Positions 20,640-30,182 of a stretch of DNA of 48,872 nucleotides are shown piece by piece. How positions within the stretch are numbered: position 1 is the first letter of the stretch; each line of letters begins with the position of its first letter. Below the pieces are notes generated by a model that did no database searches, was not told the DNA's origin, and worked only from the letters and a program-made list of their open reading frames with translations. The position numbers and the translations under genes are program-made. Origin of the DNA: Clostridium sp. AM58-1XD (GTDB lineage Bacteria > Bacillota > Clostridia > Lachnospirales > Lachnospiraceae). Location of the stretch: assembly GCF_003464085.1 (NCBI RefSeq), contig NZ_QSDR01000030.1:1-48872 (forward strand), given 5' to 3'.

Positions 20640-21266
20640 ATGAAAAAGAGATGTGCAGGGATTATGCTGGCAATGGCGCTTGTGGCCTCACAGTCATTCT
20701 GCGTACTGGCAGCAGGGAGTATCCAGGGTGGATCATCAGGTTCAGGCGGACATGCTTCGAATAGTTCCTCATCCAGCTCCAGCAGTTCAACAAGCTCTAC
20801 GAGCAATTCATCGGCAAGCCAGGGACCTACAGGCTTTGTGACGGGCGGCAGTAATGCATCCAACAGCGCAACAGTAGGCGATAAGAGTCTCAGTTTCGCA
20901 ACAGGAGAAGCTGCAACAGCAGGACTACCGGCTGCAGCTGTAGAAGCGATTAATGCCATTAACAAAGGCACGGAACTGGCTTCAGCAGTAAGCGGCGTTG
21001 ACGTGAGCGGCTATGCGGCTTTGACGGAAACACAGGCAGTAGTTGTTAAGGATGCTGCTACACAGAATGTGGCAACAGGTGAAGTACAGGTTACACTGTA
21101 TGTTGCAAATCTCGTAGAGAATCTGAATGATGTTCAGCTTTTATTCTACGATAATGTAACTGGACAGTGGAAAGTGATTCAGCCGATAAAGGTTGATTTC
21201 GCAACGAAACAGCTGACAGTAAATATCAGCGGTTCCGGTACTTATACGGTAATTTACAAGAAGTAA
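20640..21266 (+). CDS. Secreted Ser-rich protein of unknown function
   Basis: A 208-residue protein with a clear signal peptide (MKKRCAGIMLAMALVASQSF, cleavage near VLAAG), a Gly/Ser linker of about 45 residues made almost only of Ser, Thr and Asn, and a C-terminal globular domain of about 140 residues that looks beta-rich (LYVANLVENLNDVQLLFYD ending SGSGTYTVIYKK). There is no sorting signal or membrane anchor. I do not recognise the domain. Its place between the LCP ligase and the sugar genes suggests a surface partner of the polysaccharide. A G-U-containing hairpin follows. Confidence 0.75.
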   Translation: MKKRCAGIMLAMALVASQSFCVLAAGSIQGGSSGSGGHASNSSSSSSSSSTSSTSNSSASQGPTGFVTGGSNASNSATVGDKSLSFATGEAATAGLPAAAVEAINAINKGTELASAVSGVDVSGYAALTETQAVVVKDAATQNVATGEVQVTLYVANLVENLNDVQLLFYDNVTGQWKVIQPIKVDFATKQLTVNISGSGTYTVIYKK

Positions 21267-21289
21267 TTTGTGCAGTTGGCAAAGGTTTA

Positions 21290-21317
21290 CTGAGGGCGGC
21301 CGCAAGGCCGTTCTCAG
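21290..21317 (+). terminator. GNRA-loop hairpin, possible attenuator
   Basis: A 12-bp stem (CTGAGGGCGGCC with GGCCGTTCTCAG, two G-U pairs) is closed by a GCAA tetraloop. No T-tract follows directly, so efficient intrinsic termination is unlikely. It separates the regulatory genes from the sugar-biosynthesis genes. Confidence 0.5.
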
Positions 21318-21446
21318 ATAACTGCTTAATGTTAAGCTTGAATTTTTAAGAATGGATGATGAACCTCTGGCTAAAATTTACAGGATAGTTCTGTCAGGGA
21401 TCGCATGAATAAGAATGATTAAGATTCTAACTGTATATATCTGCAG

Positions 21447-21475
21447 TTGAACTTTTTAGATATATAAATTATGAA
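21447..21475 (+). promoter_or_regulatory. Weak candidate promoter before the aminotransferase
   Basis: TTGAAC (21447-21452), 17 nt, TATGAA (21470-21475) in an AT-rich stretch 37 nt before the ATG. It would allow expression of the biosynthetic genes independently of the invertible promoter; the -10 match is only moderate. Confidence 0.35.
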
Positions 21476-21511
21476 ACAGAGTAAGTCAAATAAATAATGG
21501 GGAGAACAGTT

Positions 21512-22612
21512 ATGAGTACAAATGAGAACAGAATTAATGTGACTAGGTCATCTATGCCTCCTTTTGAGGAATATATGGCCGAGCTGAAACCTGTATGGGA
21601 CAGCAGATGGCTGTCCAACCGCGGCGCAGCATCGATCAAATTTGAGGAAATGCTGAAGTCCTATCTGGATACTGAGAACCTGTACCTTTTTGCAAATGGT
21701 CATGTGGCCCTGGAAGTCGCATTGAATGCTCTATATTTGAAAGGTGAAGTGATCACGACTGCGTATACACATTGCAGCACGATTCATGCCATCGTCAGAA
21801 ATGGGCTGACCCCTGTGTTCTGCGACATTAAAGAGGATGACTATACCCTGAATGCAGACCTGATTGAAGAAAAAATCACTGAAAATACGGTGGCTATTGT
21901 TGCAACCCACGTATATGGTTTCCTGTGTGATGATGAGGCGTTCAGTAAAATCGCCAAAAAGCATAATTTATTCGTGATCTATGATGCAGCTCATGCATTT
22001 GGCGTTACTAAGGGAGGAATCAGTGCTGCCAATTTTGGTGATGCCGCTATGTTCAGTACTCACGCAACAAAGGTATTCCACACCATAGAAGGGGGAATTA
22101 TCAGCTATAAGGATAAGGAACTGTTCAAGGCTATGTCGAAGATTGTCAACTTTGGATACACTTCCCAGGAAGATATTGACTATATAGGTACAAATGCCAG
22201 AATGAATGAATTTGAAGCAGTCGCCGGTATCTGTAATCTGAAATATATTGAAGAAGAGATTGCCAAGCGTAAAACAGCAGCTAATCGATATTATGAGAGA
22301 CTGTCCGGTAAAAAAGGGATTATTTTGAACAGAATTCCTGCTGATCTGAAGTGGAACTATGCTTATTTTCCGGTGGTATTCGATGGTTTTAAGAACCGTA
22401 ACCAGATTAAGGCGGAGCTGGAACAGCATAATATCTATGCCCGTAAGTATTTCTATCCGATCGTCAATAGGGCGGCCTGCTATGCCGATACATATGGCAG
22501 TGTGGATCTGCCCGTATCAGCCCATATTGCAGATCATGTGCTGACACTTCCGATGTATGCAGACCTGACCGTTGAAGACGTAGATCGAATCTGTGACATA
22601 ATTCTTAACTGA
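21512..22612 (+). CDS. DegT/DnrJ/EryC1/StrS sugar aminotransferase
   Basis: A PLP-dependent aminotransferase of nucleotide-linked keto-sugars, 366 residues. It has the fold-type I pattern: FANGHVALEVALNAL (cofactor phosphate contact), YDAAHAFGV (Asp for the PLP nitrogen) and STHATKVFHTIEGG with Lys187 as the Schiff-base residue. The ATG at 21512 has GGGGAG 8 nt upstream; the in-frame ATG at 21497 overlaps that ribosome site. It would make an amino sugar for the repeat unit. The exact sugar cannot be read from sequence, and no sugar nucleotidyltransferase or 4,6-dehydratase lies in the window. Confidence 0.87.
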   Translation: MSTNENRINVTRSSMPPFEEYMAELKPVWDSRWLSNRGAASIKFEEMLKSYLDTENLYLFANGHVALEVALNALYLKGEVITTAYTHCSTIHAIVRNGLTPVFCDIKEDDYTLNADLIEEKITENTVAIVATHVYGFLCDDEAFSKIAKKHNLFVIYDAAHAFGVTKGGISAANFGDAAMFSTHATKVFHTIEGGIISYKDKELFKAMSKIVNFGYTSQEDIDYIGTNARMNEFEAVAGICNLKYIEEEIAKRKTAANRYYERLSGKKGIILNRIPADLKWNYAYFPVVFDGFKNRNQIKAELEQHNIYARKYFYPIVNRAACYADTYGSVDLPVSAHIADHVLTLPMYADLTVEDVDRICDIILN

Positions 22613-22638
22613 TTACATAGAAGATATGAGGAAATATT

Positions 22639-23238
22639 ATGGGAAAAATAAAAGTGACCAAATGTACGATCGAAGGGCTGTATGTGATTGAACCTGTTGT
22701 TTTTGAAGACAAGAGGGGATATTTCTTCGAGGTTTATAACCAAAACGATATGCATGAAGCCGGACTGGGTATGACATTTGTCCAGGAAAATACATCTAAG
22801 TCTATAAAGGGTGTGCTGCGCGGGCTTCATTTTCAGAAGCAATATCCGCAGGGTAAGCTGGCAAGAGTGCTGGAAGGTGCAGTGTTTGATGTTGCAGTGG
22901 ATTTGAGAAGAAATAGTAAGACCTATGGAAAATGGTACGGTGTTGAGCTTTCAGCAGAGAACAAAAAACAGTTCTATATTCCAGAGGGATTCGCTCACGG
23001 TTTGCTCACACTTACAGAAGAAGCGGTGTTCTGTTACAAGTGTACTGACTTTTACCATCCGGGAGACGAAGGCGGCGTGGCCTGGAACGATCCGGAGATC
23101 GGTGTGGAGTGGCCGTATGTCACTGGAAAATATGCTGGTACGGCCTCTGCTAAGGGGTATTGCTTAGACGGTACGGAGCTTATTCTTAGTGATAAAGACC
23201 AGAAGTGGCTTGGACTCAAAAGTACGTTTGTGTTTTAA
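22639..23238 (+). CDS. rfbC: dTDP-4-dehydrorhamnose 3,5-epimerase-like protein
   Basis: A 199-residue cupin of the RmlC family that epimerises a dTDP-4-keto-6-deoxy sugar. The catalytic His64 lies in RGLHFQ and the FYIPEGFAHGLLTL block matches the family; the aromatic/acid pair around CTDFYHPGDEGG is present. It is 26 nt downstream of the aminotransferase in the same operon. The other rhamnose genes (rmlA, rmlB, rmlD) are absent here, so either they lie elsewhere or this enzyme epimerises a precursor for the aminotransferase. Confidence 0.88.
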   Translation: MGKIKVTKCTIEGLYVIEPVVFEDKRGYFFEVYNQNDMHEAGLGMTFVQENTSKSIKGVLRGLHFQKQYPQGKLARVLEGAVFDVAVDLRRNSKTYGKWYGVELSAENKKQFYIPEGFAHGLLTLTEEAVFCYKCTDFYHPGDEGGVAWNDPEIGVEWPYVTGKYAGTASAKGYCLDGTELILSDKDQKWLGLKSTFVF

Positions 23239-23263
23239 ATTACAGACTACAGGGGAGAAAGGC

Positions 23264-24436
23264 ATGGAGAATAGAAAGAGAAGAACCATCATTTCGTATA
23301 ACGCCCTTAGAGGCGTATGTGCACTGGGAATTTTCTGCCACCATAATTCATATCTGGCAGATGCAGGCAGTCTTTTCTGGCAGCAGCTCTATAACTGTTT
23401 TTTGAAATATGGATCCCGCTGTACATCGTTTTTCTTCATTATGTCTGGTTTCCTTCTGGCTTACACATGGAGGGATATGCCCTTTAAAGATTATATTAGA
23501 GGAAAACTGAAACGATTGTATCCCCTGGCCTTATTTGTGTTTATCCTGGCGGTAGGGTGTTCATTTATTTTAAATGACGAAGTAAACGGAAGTATGGTAA
23601 TAGGAAGTCCGATTTGGTTAGGAAGCATCATATTGAATCTGCTGCTTTTGAAGGCATTTGTTCCGATTGAAGAGGTGTTTTATTCCTTCCATGGTCCATC
23701 TTGGTACATTTCCGTACTCTTTGCGTTCTATGTGATCGGATACTTTGTTGTAGGAAAGATAAAGCGTGCCCAGTTAAATGATAAATACGCAAATAAGAGA
23801 AGCAGTGAATACCGCCATATTCTTCGGGGACTTAGAAGGGCTATATTGTTGATTTATCTGATACAGCTGACGATTTGTATGATTGTTGATGTGAAAGGAA
23901 TTTTAGAATACAGACTATATTTGACCTATGTAAATCCATATTTTCGCATTTTGGGTGAGGGAATGCTTGGGGTACTGCTTTGCGAAAGCATGCCGGAAAT
24001 ACAGAAAAGGATCAGTACATGGAATAAAAGTGTGCTTGAAACGGTTGCTTTCATAGTGCTGACCGTGTGGTTCCCGATAAATTACTTCATTTCCAGTTCT
24101 GTATGGAGTGCATGGATCTGGTCCATTCCATTTGTATTAGTAATGATTGCATTTAACAGCGATATGGGTATTATTTCCAAATGTATGAAAGGCAGAGGAT
24201 GGCAGTTTCTGGGGGATATCTCCTTTGAATTATATATGACGCATGCCTTTGTGTACGAAGGATTGCCAGTTATAGCCGGAATTGTCAGTAAGAGCCTGAA
24301 AAACTGGCTTATTTATCACACAGGTACAAGATTTTTGAGTACACTTCTGTTGAGTATTGTTTTTGCATGGTGTGTGAATGCTGGTATCAGGGTGATTATG
24401 CGGAACAAGTTTTCAAAGAAGTGTCTTAGCTGCTAG
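23264..24436 (+). CDS. Acyltransferase 3 family membrane O-acyltransferase
   Basis: A 390-residue polytopic membrane protein of the OafA/YrhL type, which adds acetyl or similar groups to surface sugars. The N-terminal pattern SYNALRGVCALGIFCHHNSY contains the expected Arg and tandem His, and FFFIMSGFLLAYTW is the family second-helix signature. About ten hydrophobic helices follow. The start at 23264 has GGGGAG upstream. It lacks an SGNH esterase extension. Base composition here drops toward AT, as in many variable polysaccharide genes. Confidence 0.88.
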   Translation: MENRKRRTIISYNALRGVCALGIFCHHNSYLADAGSLFWQQLYNCFLKYGSRCTSFFFIMSGFLLAYTWRDMPFKDYIRGKLKRLYPLALFVFILAVGCSFILNDEVNGSMVIGSPIWLGSIILNLLLLKAFVPIEEVFYSFHGPSWYISVLFAFYVIGYFVVGKIKRAQLNDKYANKRSSEYRHILRGLRRAILLIYLIQLTICMIVDVKGILEYRLYLTYVNPYFRILGEGMLGVLLCESMPEIQKRISTWNKSVLETVAFIVLTVWFPINYFISSSVWSAWIWSIPFVLVMIAFNSDMGIISKCMKGRGWQFLGDISFELYMTHAFVYEGLPVIAGIVSKSLKNWLIYHTGTRFLSTLLLSIVFAWCVNAGIRVIMRNKFSKKCLSC

Positions 24437-24449
24437 GAGGAATGAGAGG

Positions 24450-25282
24450 ATGGAGCTAGAGAAAAGGCTGAGACAGACCGATCCCAATTAACAAAATACA
24501 TGCGCTGGCAGATAGCCGATTGGTTAGCAGAAGATCGATTACCGGCAATTAATGCAAAATTGGAGGGAGTATATTTAAGACAAAATTTATACTCGAAATA
24601 CATAAAGCGTTTGCTTGATATAGTGGTTTCTTTGACTGCATTAATTGTTACATTACCGATCAATTTTGTTATTGGCATCATTACGTTTTTTGATGTGGGC
24701 AGGCCTATCTTCTTTTCACAAGAGAGAATAGGAAAAGATGGCAGGCCCTTCACGATCGTGAAGTTCAGAAATATGCGCAATACAATGAATGAAAACGGGG
24801 AATTATTGCCAGCCAGTCAGAGAGTCACAAAATGGGGAACATTTGTCCGGAGAACGTCGTTGGATGAATTATTAAATTTCTGGTCTGTACTCAAAGGAGA
24901 CATGAGCCTGATAGGTCCAAGACCGTTGGTACCGCAATATTTGGAAAGATATAGTAATAGACATAAAATGCGCCTTGCCGTCAGACCAGGTTTGGAATGC
25001 CCGCCGCGTGGCCGGTTGGATCATGTTCTCACCTGGCAGGATCAATTTGAAAACGATGTATGGTATGTGGAGAATATAAGCTTTTTGACTGATTGCAAAT
25101 TAGCAATCAATTTAGTGAGGTTTGCGTTTGACAGAAAGAACTCTGCTGCAAGAGCTGGCGCTAAGCGCGGAACTTTTATGGGATATGACGAAAACGCAGT
25201 TGTAATTAATTACGAGCAGGTTCCACAAGAGTACATTGAACGTGCTTTTCATGAATTTATAATGGAGAAAAAAGTCGGATGA
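24450..25282 (+). CDS. Initiating phosphoglycosyl transferase (frameshifted near its start)
   Basis: Bacterial sugar transferase (PglC/WcaJ type) that puts the first sugar phosphate on undecaprenyl phosphate. The core is intact: a single re-entrant hydrophobic segment (IVVSLTALIVTLPINFVI), KFRNMR, LDELLNFWSVLKGDMSLIGPRPL and the Pro-rich VRPGLECPPRGR. The frame from ATG 24450 (MELEKRLRQTDP) hits a stop at 24489-24491, while the next frame continues QLTKYMRWQIADW. One C missing from the CCC at about 24484 joins them (about 277 residues). AGGAGG at 24435-24440 supports the upstream start. Confidence 0.85.
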
Positions 25283-25321
25283 AAATGAAGGGCATTTATA
25301 TTTAGATGAAAGAAGGTATAA

Positions 25322-26520
25322 ATGATGAAAAAGATTCTTTTGCTGGGCGGGTCACGATACCTTCTGCCGGTTATCAGGGCAGCACATGAACTTGGCTATT
25401 ATGCGATCACCTGTGATTATCTGCCGGATAATGTAGCGCACAAATTTTCTGATGAATATCATAATGTGAGTATTATAGACAAGGAAGCAGTTTTAAATCT
25501 TGCAGTTGAATTAAAGGTAGACGGCATTATGTCATTTGCCTGCGATCCAGGAGTTGTAGTTGCAGCTTATGTGGCTGAACATCTGGGATTGCCTACCCAT
25601 CCTTATGAGTCAGTTAGGATTATGCAGAATAAGGCGCTATTTCGGGAGTTTTTAACAGATCATGGCTTTCATGTCCCAAAGGCTAAGGGATATACATGCG
25701 TCGATGAGGCTCTCAAAGATGCCGGTTGGTATGACTGGCCGGTCATTATTAAGCCTACTGATTCGGCAGGAGCAAAGGGGTCACCAGAGTCGACGACCCA
25801 AAGAAGCTGAAGGAAAGTATCGAATATGCGTTGAGCTATTCTTTTACAGGAGAATTTATCATTGAGGAATTCATCGAAAAAAATGGGGATTCTTCTGATA
25901 CGGAATGTTTTAGTGTAAATGGAGAGTTGGTATTTGCCTCCTTTAACAATCAGAAATTTGATGTAAATGCCGATAACCCTTATGCGCCGTGCGCGTTTAC
26001 ATGGCCTTGCGAAATGAGCCAGGATAGCCAGGATTTATTGCGGTCAGAACTGCAGAGGTTGATGAGGCTCTTAAAATTAAATACTTCCATTTATAATGTA
26101 GAAACCAGGGAGGGAACGAATGGGAAGCCTTATATTATGGAATGTACGCCAAGAGGCGGAGGGAACCGTTTGGCAGAAGTTTTGGAATTCGCCACAGGGA
26201 CAGAATTGATTAAAAACGCTGTTCGGGCCGCTGTCGGTGATCCGGTCGGACCTATGACCGATCCGGTTTATGATGGATACTGGGCGGAAATTATATTGCA
26301 CAGCGAAAAAGACGGCGTGTTTAAAGAACTGATTGCTGACAATTCTGTAAAGGATCATCTTTACCAGACAGATTTATGGGTGGAACCGGGGGATGAGGTA
26401 CATAAATTTTCAGCGGCTAATTTCTCAATCGGGACATTAGTTTTGCGATTTGATGATAAAAATGAGATGAATGATCTTGTGAATCATATTTATGAGCATG
26501 TAAAAGTTGTGGTCAATTAA
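25322..26520 (+). CDS. ATP-grasp protein A (frameshifted)
   Basis: Carbamoyl-phosphate-synthase-like ATP-grasp ligase that would join a carboxylate to an amine or similar group with ATP. The N-terminal Rossmann-like preATP-grasp domain is MMKKILLLGGSRYLLPVI, then WPVIIKPTDSAGAKG (ATP-binding loop), FIIEEFIE and a C-terminal metal-site stretch MECTPRGGGNRL. The frame breaks near 25780, where GGGG should be GGGGG, and continues VTRVDDPKKLKES. About 399 residues when joined. It lies directly before a second, different ATP-grasp gene, within the polysaccharide locus. Confidence 0.85.
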
Positions 26521-26541
26521 TTCTGTTATGGAGATGGGAAT

Positions 26542-27837
26542 ATGCCGGGTAGGTATCAAGGAAAGAAATTACTGATTTTAGGAAATAGTATCAGTTCCAT
26601 AGATATTATAAAATATGCTCAATCGGAAGGAGCGTATGTCTATGTAATAGACTATATTCCTCCTGAGCGTTCGGAGGCAAAACAGGTCGCAAATGAACAT
26701 GCGATGATAAGCACCGTCGATATTGACGAAGTGTGCCGTTATGCTGAAAAAAATGGGATAGATGGCATCTTTTGCGGAGTGAGCGAAATTAATCTTGCGG
26801 CGGTGCGGGAAGCCGCTGAGCGTCTGAAGCTGCCATGTTATCATACGAAAGAGCAGTGGGAGATATTCCAGAATAAAGCTGAATTTAAAAAACTTTGTAC
26901 CAGATTTGGCCTGTTAACGCCAAAGGAATATTCATACAGCGATTGCCTGGAACAAAACAAATCGATCGGAATTTCCTATCCTTTGATCGTAAAACCGTCA
27001 GATTGTTCTGCAAGTATTGGAGTACATATATGCAATGACATCCGGGAATTAAAAAGCGGATACAAGGATGCGATGGAGAAATCACCCTCTGATTCGGTGA
27101 TTATTGAGGAATATCTCATTGGAAAAGAATTTTCAGCTACGATGTTTGCAATCGATGGTGAGTATGGATTCAGCGCACTGTGTACAAAGTCATTGAACAA
27201 AACCCAAAAAGATTTATTGCCCCTTGCAGATGCCTCCATTTACCCGGCAAAGGAAACAAAAATATATCTTGATACTGAAATGCCTAAGATATCCGCAATG
27301 TTCCGTTCTATTGGGTATTGTAATGGAGCCTTTTTTCTTCAGGGGATGTTTGCAAATGGAAAATTTTATTTCTTTGAATGTGGTTTAAGGCTGGGAGGCG
27401 GTGCGGTATACCGGTTTGTGTCAAAAATCAATAAATTTAACGATATGGAATTGATGACACAATATGCATTGACCGGGAAGATGGATTTGTATAGTCTCGA
27501 TATGCTTGATGCCAACCTGAGGGGAAAGCGCGCATGTATTTTATTTATACTCAGTAAAGGCGGAACTATTGGAAGGATAGAAGGTGTAAATCGAGTCCTT
27601 GCAGATGAGAGAGTGGTATATATCGATGTCAGGCACAAGGCCGGCGATACGATACCGAGAAACGGTACTTTACAACAGAGGCAATTTATTTGTTACTGTG
27701 TGTGCGATTCAGAGGCTGAATTGACGGACACAATCAAGTTTGTACAAGACGCTTTGAAGGTTTTTGATACAGACGGAAAAAATATGTTATATCCTGATTT
27801 TGAAGTGAAACGCATTATGCAAGAAAATAATAAATAA
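26542..27837 (+). CDS. ATP-grasp protein B
   Basis: A second ATP-grasp ligase, 431 residues and uninterrupted. It has a preATP-grasp domain (KKLLILGNSISSIDIIKYA), a central KPSDCSASIGVHICND loop, SVIIEEYLIGKEFSATMF and the metal-binding region FFECGLRLGGGAVYRF. Residues 330-431 form a C-terminal extension typical of peptide-bond-forming relatives. It differs clearly from ATP-grasp A, so this is not a simple tandem duplication. Together they could activate an acid and couple it to a sugar amine or to an amino acid. Confidence 0.87.
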   Translation: MPGRYQGKKLLILGNSISSIDIIKYAQSEGAYVYVIDYIPPERSEAKQVANEHAMISTVDIDEVCRYAEKNGIDGIFCGVSEINLAAVREAAERLKLPCYHTKEQWEIFQNKAEFKKLCTRFGLLTPKEYSYSDCLEQNKSIGISYPLIVKPSDCSASIGVHICNDIRELKSGYKDAMEKSPSDSVIIEEYLIGKEFSATMFAIDGEYGFSALCTKSLNKTQKDLLPLADASIYPAKETKIYLDTEMPKISAMFRSIGYCNGAFFLQGMFANGKFYFFECGLRLGGGAVYRFVSKINKFNDMELMTQYALTGKMDLYSLDMLDANLRGKRACILFILSKGGTIGRIEGVNRVLADERVVYIDVRHKAGDTIPRNGTLQQRQFICYCVCDSEAELTDTIKFVQDALKVFDTDGKNMLYPDFEVKRIMQENNK

Positions 27838-27850
27838 GGAAGACAGTAAA

Positions 27851-29197
27851 ATGAATTATACGGATACTTTTCTGGATAATCTGGAAAGATTTTCAGAGAA
27901 AACGATACCTGAACATGTTGCCGTTAAGGTCAGACAGCTGATTCTCGATTATCTGGGAGTTACGATTGCTGGAGCTGCGAGCACGAAAGATAAGACGAGC
28001 GCAATACTGAATGCAGCTATTGATATAGAAGGCGTCAGCCCGCTGATTGGGTTGAATAAAACAGTAAATATTGAAAAAGCATTATTGATTAACGGCCTTA
28101 ACGCACATGCCCTTGACTTCGATGATGGAACAAATACGGGAATTATTCACCTTGGTTCCCCAATATTTACAGCGCTGCTTCCATTATTACGCCATAAGAA
28201 AATTCCGGTGACAGAGTTTTTGAAAGCAGTCGTTATGGGCTATGAGACTTCGTTTACCATGGCAATTACGATACAGCCGGAACATAAAGAGCGCGGTTAT
28301 CATGCCACCGGCACGTGTGGAACGATAGGAGTTGCTATGGCAATTGCGTATCTGTTGAAATTTAATAAGAGACAGAAAAAGGACGGATTTTCGGCGGCTG
28401 CTCTGGCTGCTTCTGGCAGCCTGAAAGCGCTTGAGGACGGATCGGACTATAAGCCGTATAATGTGGCGAAAGCAGCTTTGAATGGATATTACTCTTCTCT
28501 GCTGGGCTATAGCGGATATCGTGCTCCGGATGATGTATTGGAGGGATTCCAGGGATTTATAAAACAGATGACAGGTTTGGATGAGGTGGAAATAAAAGCG
28601 CCTCTTTATCTGGATACATATGCCGTGGAAAAGGCTTACATTAAGCCATTTGCGGCCTGCAGATACTGCCATCCTGCGATTGGCGCTATGATTGATATAA
28701 AGAATGAATATAAACTGATTCCGGCGGATGTTCAGAAAATTGTCGTACGTACATATAAATGGGCGGTCAAAAAACATGACCATACGGAAATCATGGGGAT
28801 TACGTCGGCAAAGATGAGTATTCCATACAGCGCCGCCGTCGCTTTCATCTATGGAAAAGCCGGCATGAGGGAATTTGATAACGAAATTATTCAAACACAA
28901 GAGGTCAGGGAACTGACAAAGAAAGTCGAGGTCTATGAGGATGAGACTATGACGGCAGCTTTTCCAAAGGTTACGACAGCTCTTTGTGAAGTTTACACGA
29001 AAAATGGAAACTGCTATACAAAACAAGTCGATTTTCCTAAGGGCGAACCTGAAAATCCTTTAACAGAAGAGGAAGTAGAAGATAAATTCCGGATGCTGAC
29101 GCGGTATGCCGGTATGCCGGAGGAACGAATCCAACAGATCATTGATATCTGTTCCGATTTTGAGCATAGATATATGGAACTTTTCGATGTTATTTAA
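27851..29197 (+). CDS. MmgE/PrpD family protein
   Basis: A 448-residue protein of the family that contains 2-methylcitrate dehydratase and cis-aconitate decarboxylase. Visible are GLNAHALDFDDGTNTGIIHLGSPI (active-site loop with Asp and His), RGYHATGTCGTIGVAMA and KPFAACRYCHPAIGAM. Family members act on tricarboxylic or related acids, as dehydratases or decarboxylases. No methylcitrate synthase or lyase pair of the propionate pathway is present here, so this copy probably serves the adjoining acid module rather than propionate catabolism. Confidence 0.87.
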   Translation: MNYTDTFLDNLERFSEKTIPEHVAVKVRQLILDYLGVTIAGAASTKDKTSAILNAAIDIEGVSPLIGLNKTVNIEKALLINGLNAHALDFDDGTNTGIIHLGSPIFTALLPLLRHKKIPVTEFLKAVVMGYETSFTMAITIQPEHKERGYHATGTCGTIGVAMAIAYLLKFNKRQKKDGFSAAALAASGSLKALEDGSDYKPYNVAKAALNGYYSSLLGYSGYRAPDDVLEGFQGFIKQMTGLDEVEIKAPLYLDTYAVEKAYIKPFAACRYCHPAIGAMIDIKNEYKLIPADVQKIVVRTYKWAVKKHDHTEIMGITSAKMSIPYSAAVAFIYGKAGMREFDNEIIQTQEVRELTKKVEVYEDETMTAAFPKVTTALCEVYTKNGNCYTKQVDFPKGEPENPLTEEEVEDKFRMLTRYAGMPEERIQQIIDICSDFEHRYMELFDVI

Positions 29198-29209
29198 GGA
29201 GGGGTGACT

Positions 29210-30169
29210 TTGAATAAACAAATAAATCTGATACTGGGAACGATGACGTTCGGGGAGCAATTGTTTGAAGATGACGTGAGCGAAATCGTGAAAAATTTTC
29301 TGGATTCCGGTTACCGTGAAATCGATACGGCTTATGTTTATAACGAAGGCAGAAGCGAAGAATTAATCGGTATGTGCTTGAAGCAGCTGGGTCCGGATAA
29401 AGTAAAGATAGCTACAAAGGCGAATCCGAGGGCTACAGGAAGGCTGGACGGCGATGCGGTGCGTTTACAATTCATGAAATCCCTGGAACGCATGGGCGTT
29501 GATTCTGTGGATATTCTGTATCTGCATTTTCCTGACCGGAACACGCCGATAGAATCCGCATTAGAAGCTTGTGACGAATTCCATAAACAAGGGAAATTGA
29601 AAGAACTGGGACTCAGTAATTTCCCGGCATGGCTGGTATCTTATGTGTATCACATTTGTAAAGAACGTGAATGGGTTCTGCCAACGGTTTATGAAGGCCT
29701 TTACAACCCCCTGAGCAGGAAAGCTGAGAACGAGCTGAACGAAGCGTTAAATGCCTATCACATTCGATTCCATGCTTACAATCCTCTGGCGGGTGGGATG
29801 CTTACAAATAAATACGGCAGTTTTGCAGACGGTCCAACAAAGGGCAGATTTACTTACCGTCCAAATTATCAAAACCGTTACTGGAAACAGTCTTATTTTG
29901 ATGGCATCGGTCTGGTGAAAGAGGCCTGTAGGAAAGAAGACGTTGATATTGCCGCCGCGGCTTACCGCTGGATGGCTTACCATTCCATGTTAAGCGGGGA
30001 GCGGGGAGACGGATTGATTGCGGGATTTTCCAGAATGAGCCAGCTTCAGCAGAATCTTGCGGCATTACAGCAGGGACCGCTTCCTGAACGTATTCTGTCC
30101 GCATTCTCAGAAGCATGGAAACTTTGCAAACACGATGCGCCTGAATATTTCAAATACTACCAAGGCTGA
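29210..30169 (+). CDS. Aldo/keto reductase
   Basis: A 319-residue NADPH-dependent reductase. The catalytic tetrad elements are visible: EIDTAYVYNEGRSEE (Asp and Tyr), IATKANPR (Lys) and VDILYLHFPDR (His). SNFPAWLV and the late FHAYNPLAGGMLT are family blocks. The TTG at 29210 is chosen because AAGGAGGGG lies 7 nt upstream; GTG 29204 is too close to that site. It would reduce an aldehyde or ketone made by the neighbouring enzymes, for example the aldehyde product of the TPP decarboxylase. Confidence 0.87.
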   Translation: MNKQINLILGTMTFGEQLFEDDVSEIVKNFLDSGYREIDTAYVYNEGRSEELIGMCLKQLGPDKVKIATKANPRATGRLDGDAVRLQFMKSLERMGVDSVDILYLHFPDRNTPIESALEACDEFHKQGKLKELGLSNFPAWLVSYVYHICKEREWVLPTVYEGLYNPLSRKAENELNEALNAYHIRFHAYNPLAGGMLTNKYGSFADGPTKGRFTYRPNYQNRYWKQSYFDGIGLVKEACRKEDVDIAAAAYRWMAYHSMLSGERGDGLIAGFSRMSQLQQNLAALQQGPLPERILSAFSEAWKLCKHDAPEYFKYYQG

Positions 30170-30182
30170 GAGAGGATTCGAT

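Noticed and set aside
28187..29026. Long ORF opposite MmgE/PrpD
   Set aside because: It has no recognisable family, no ribosome site and lies wholly within a well-supported gene.
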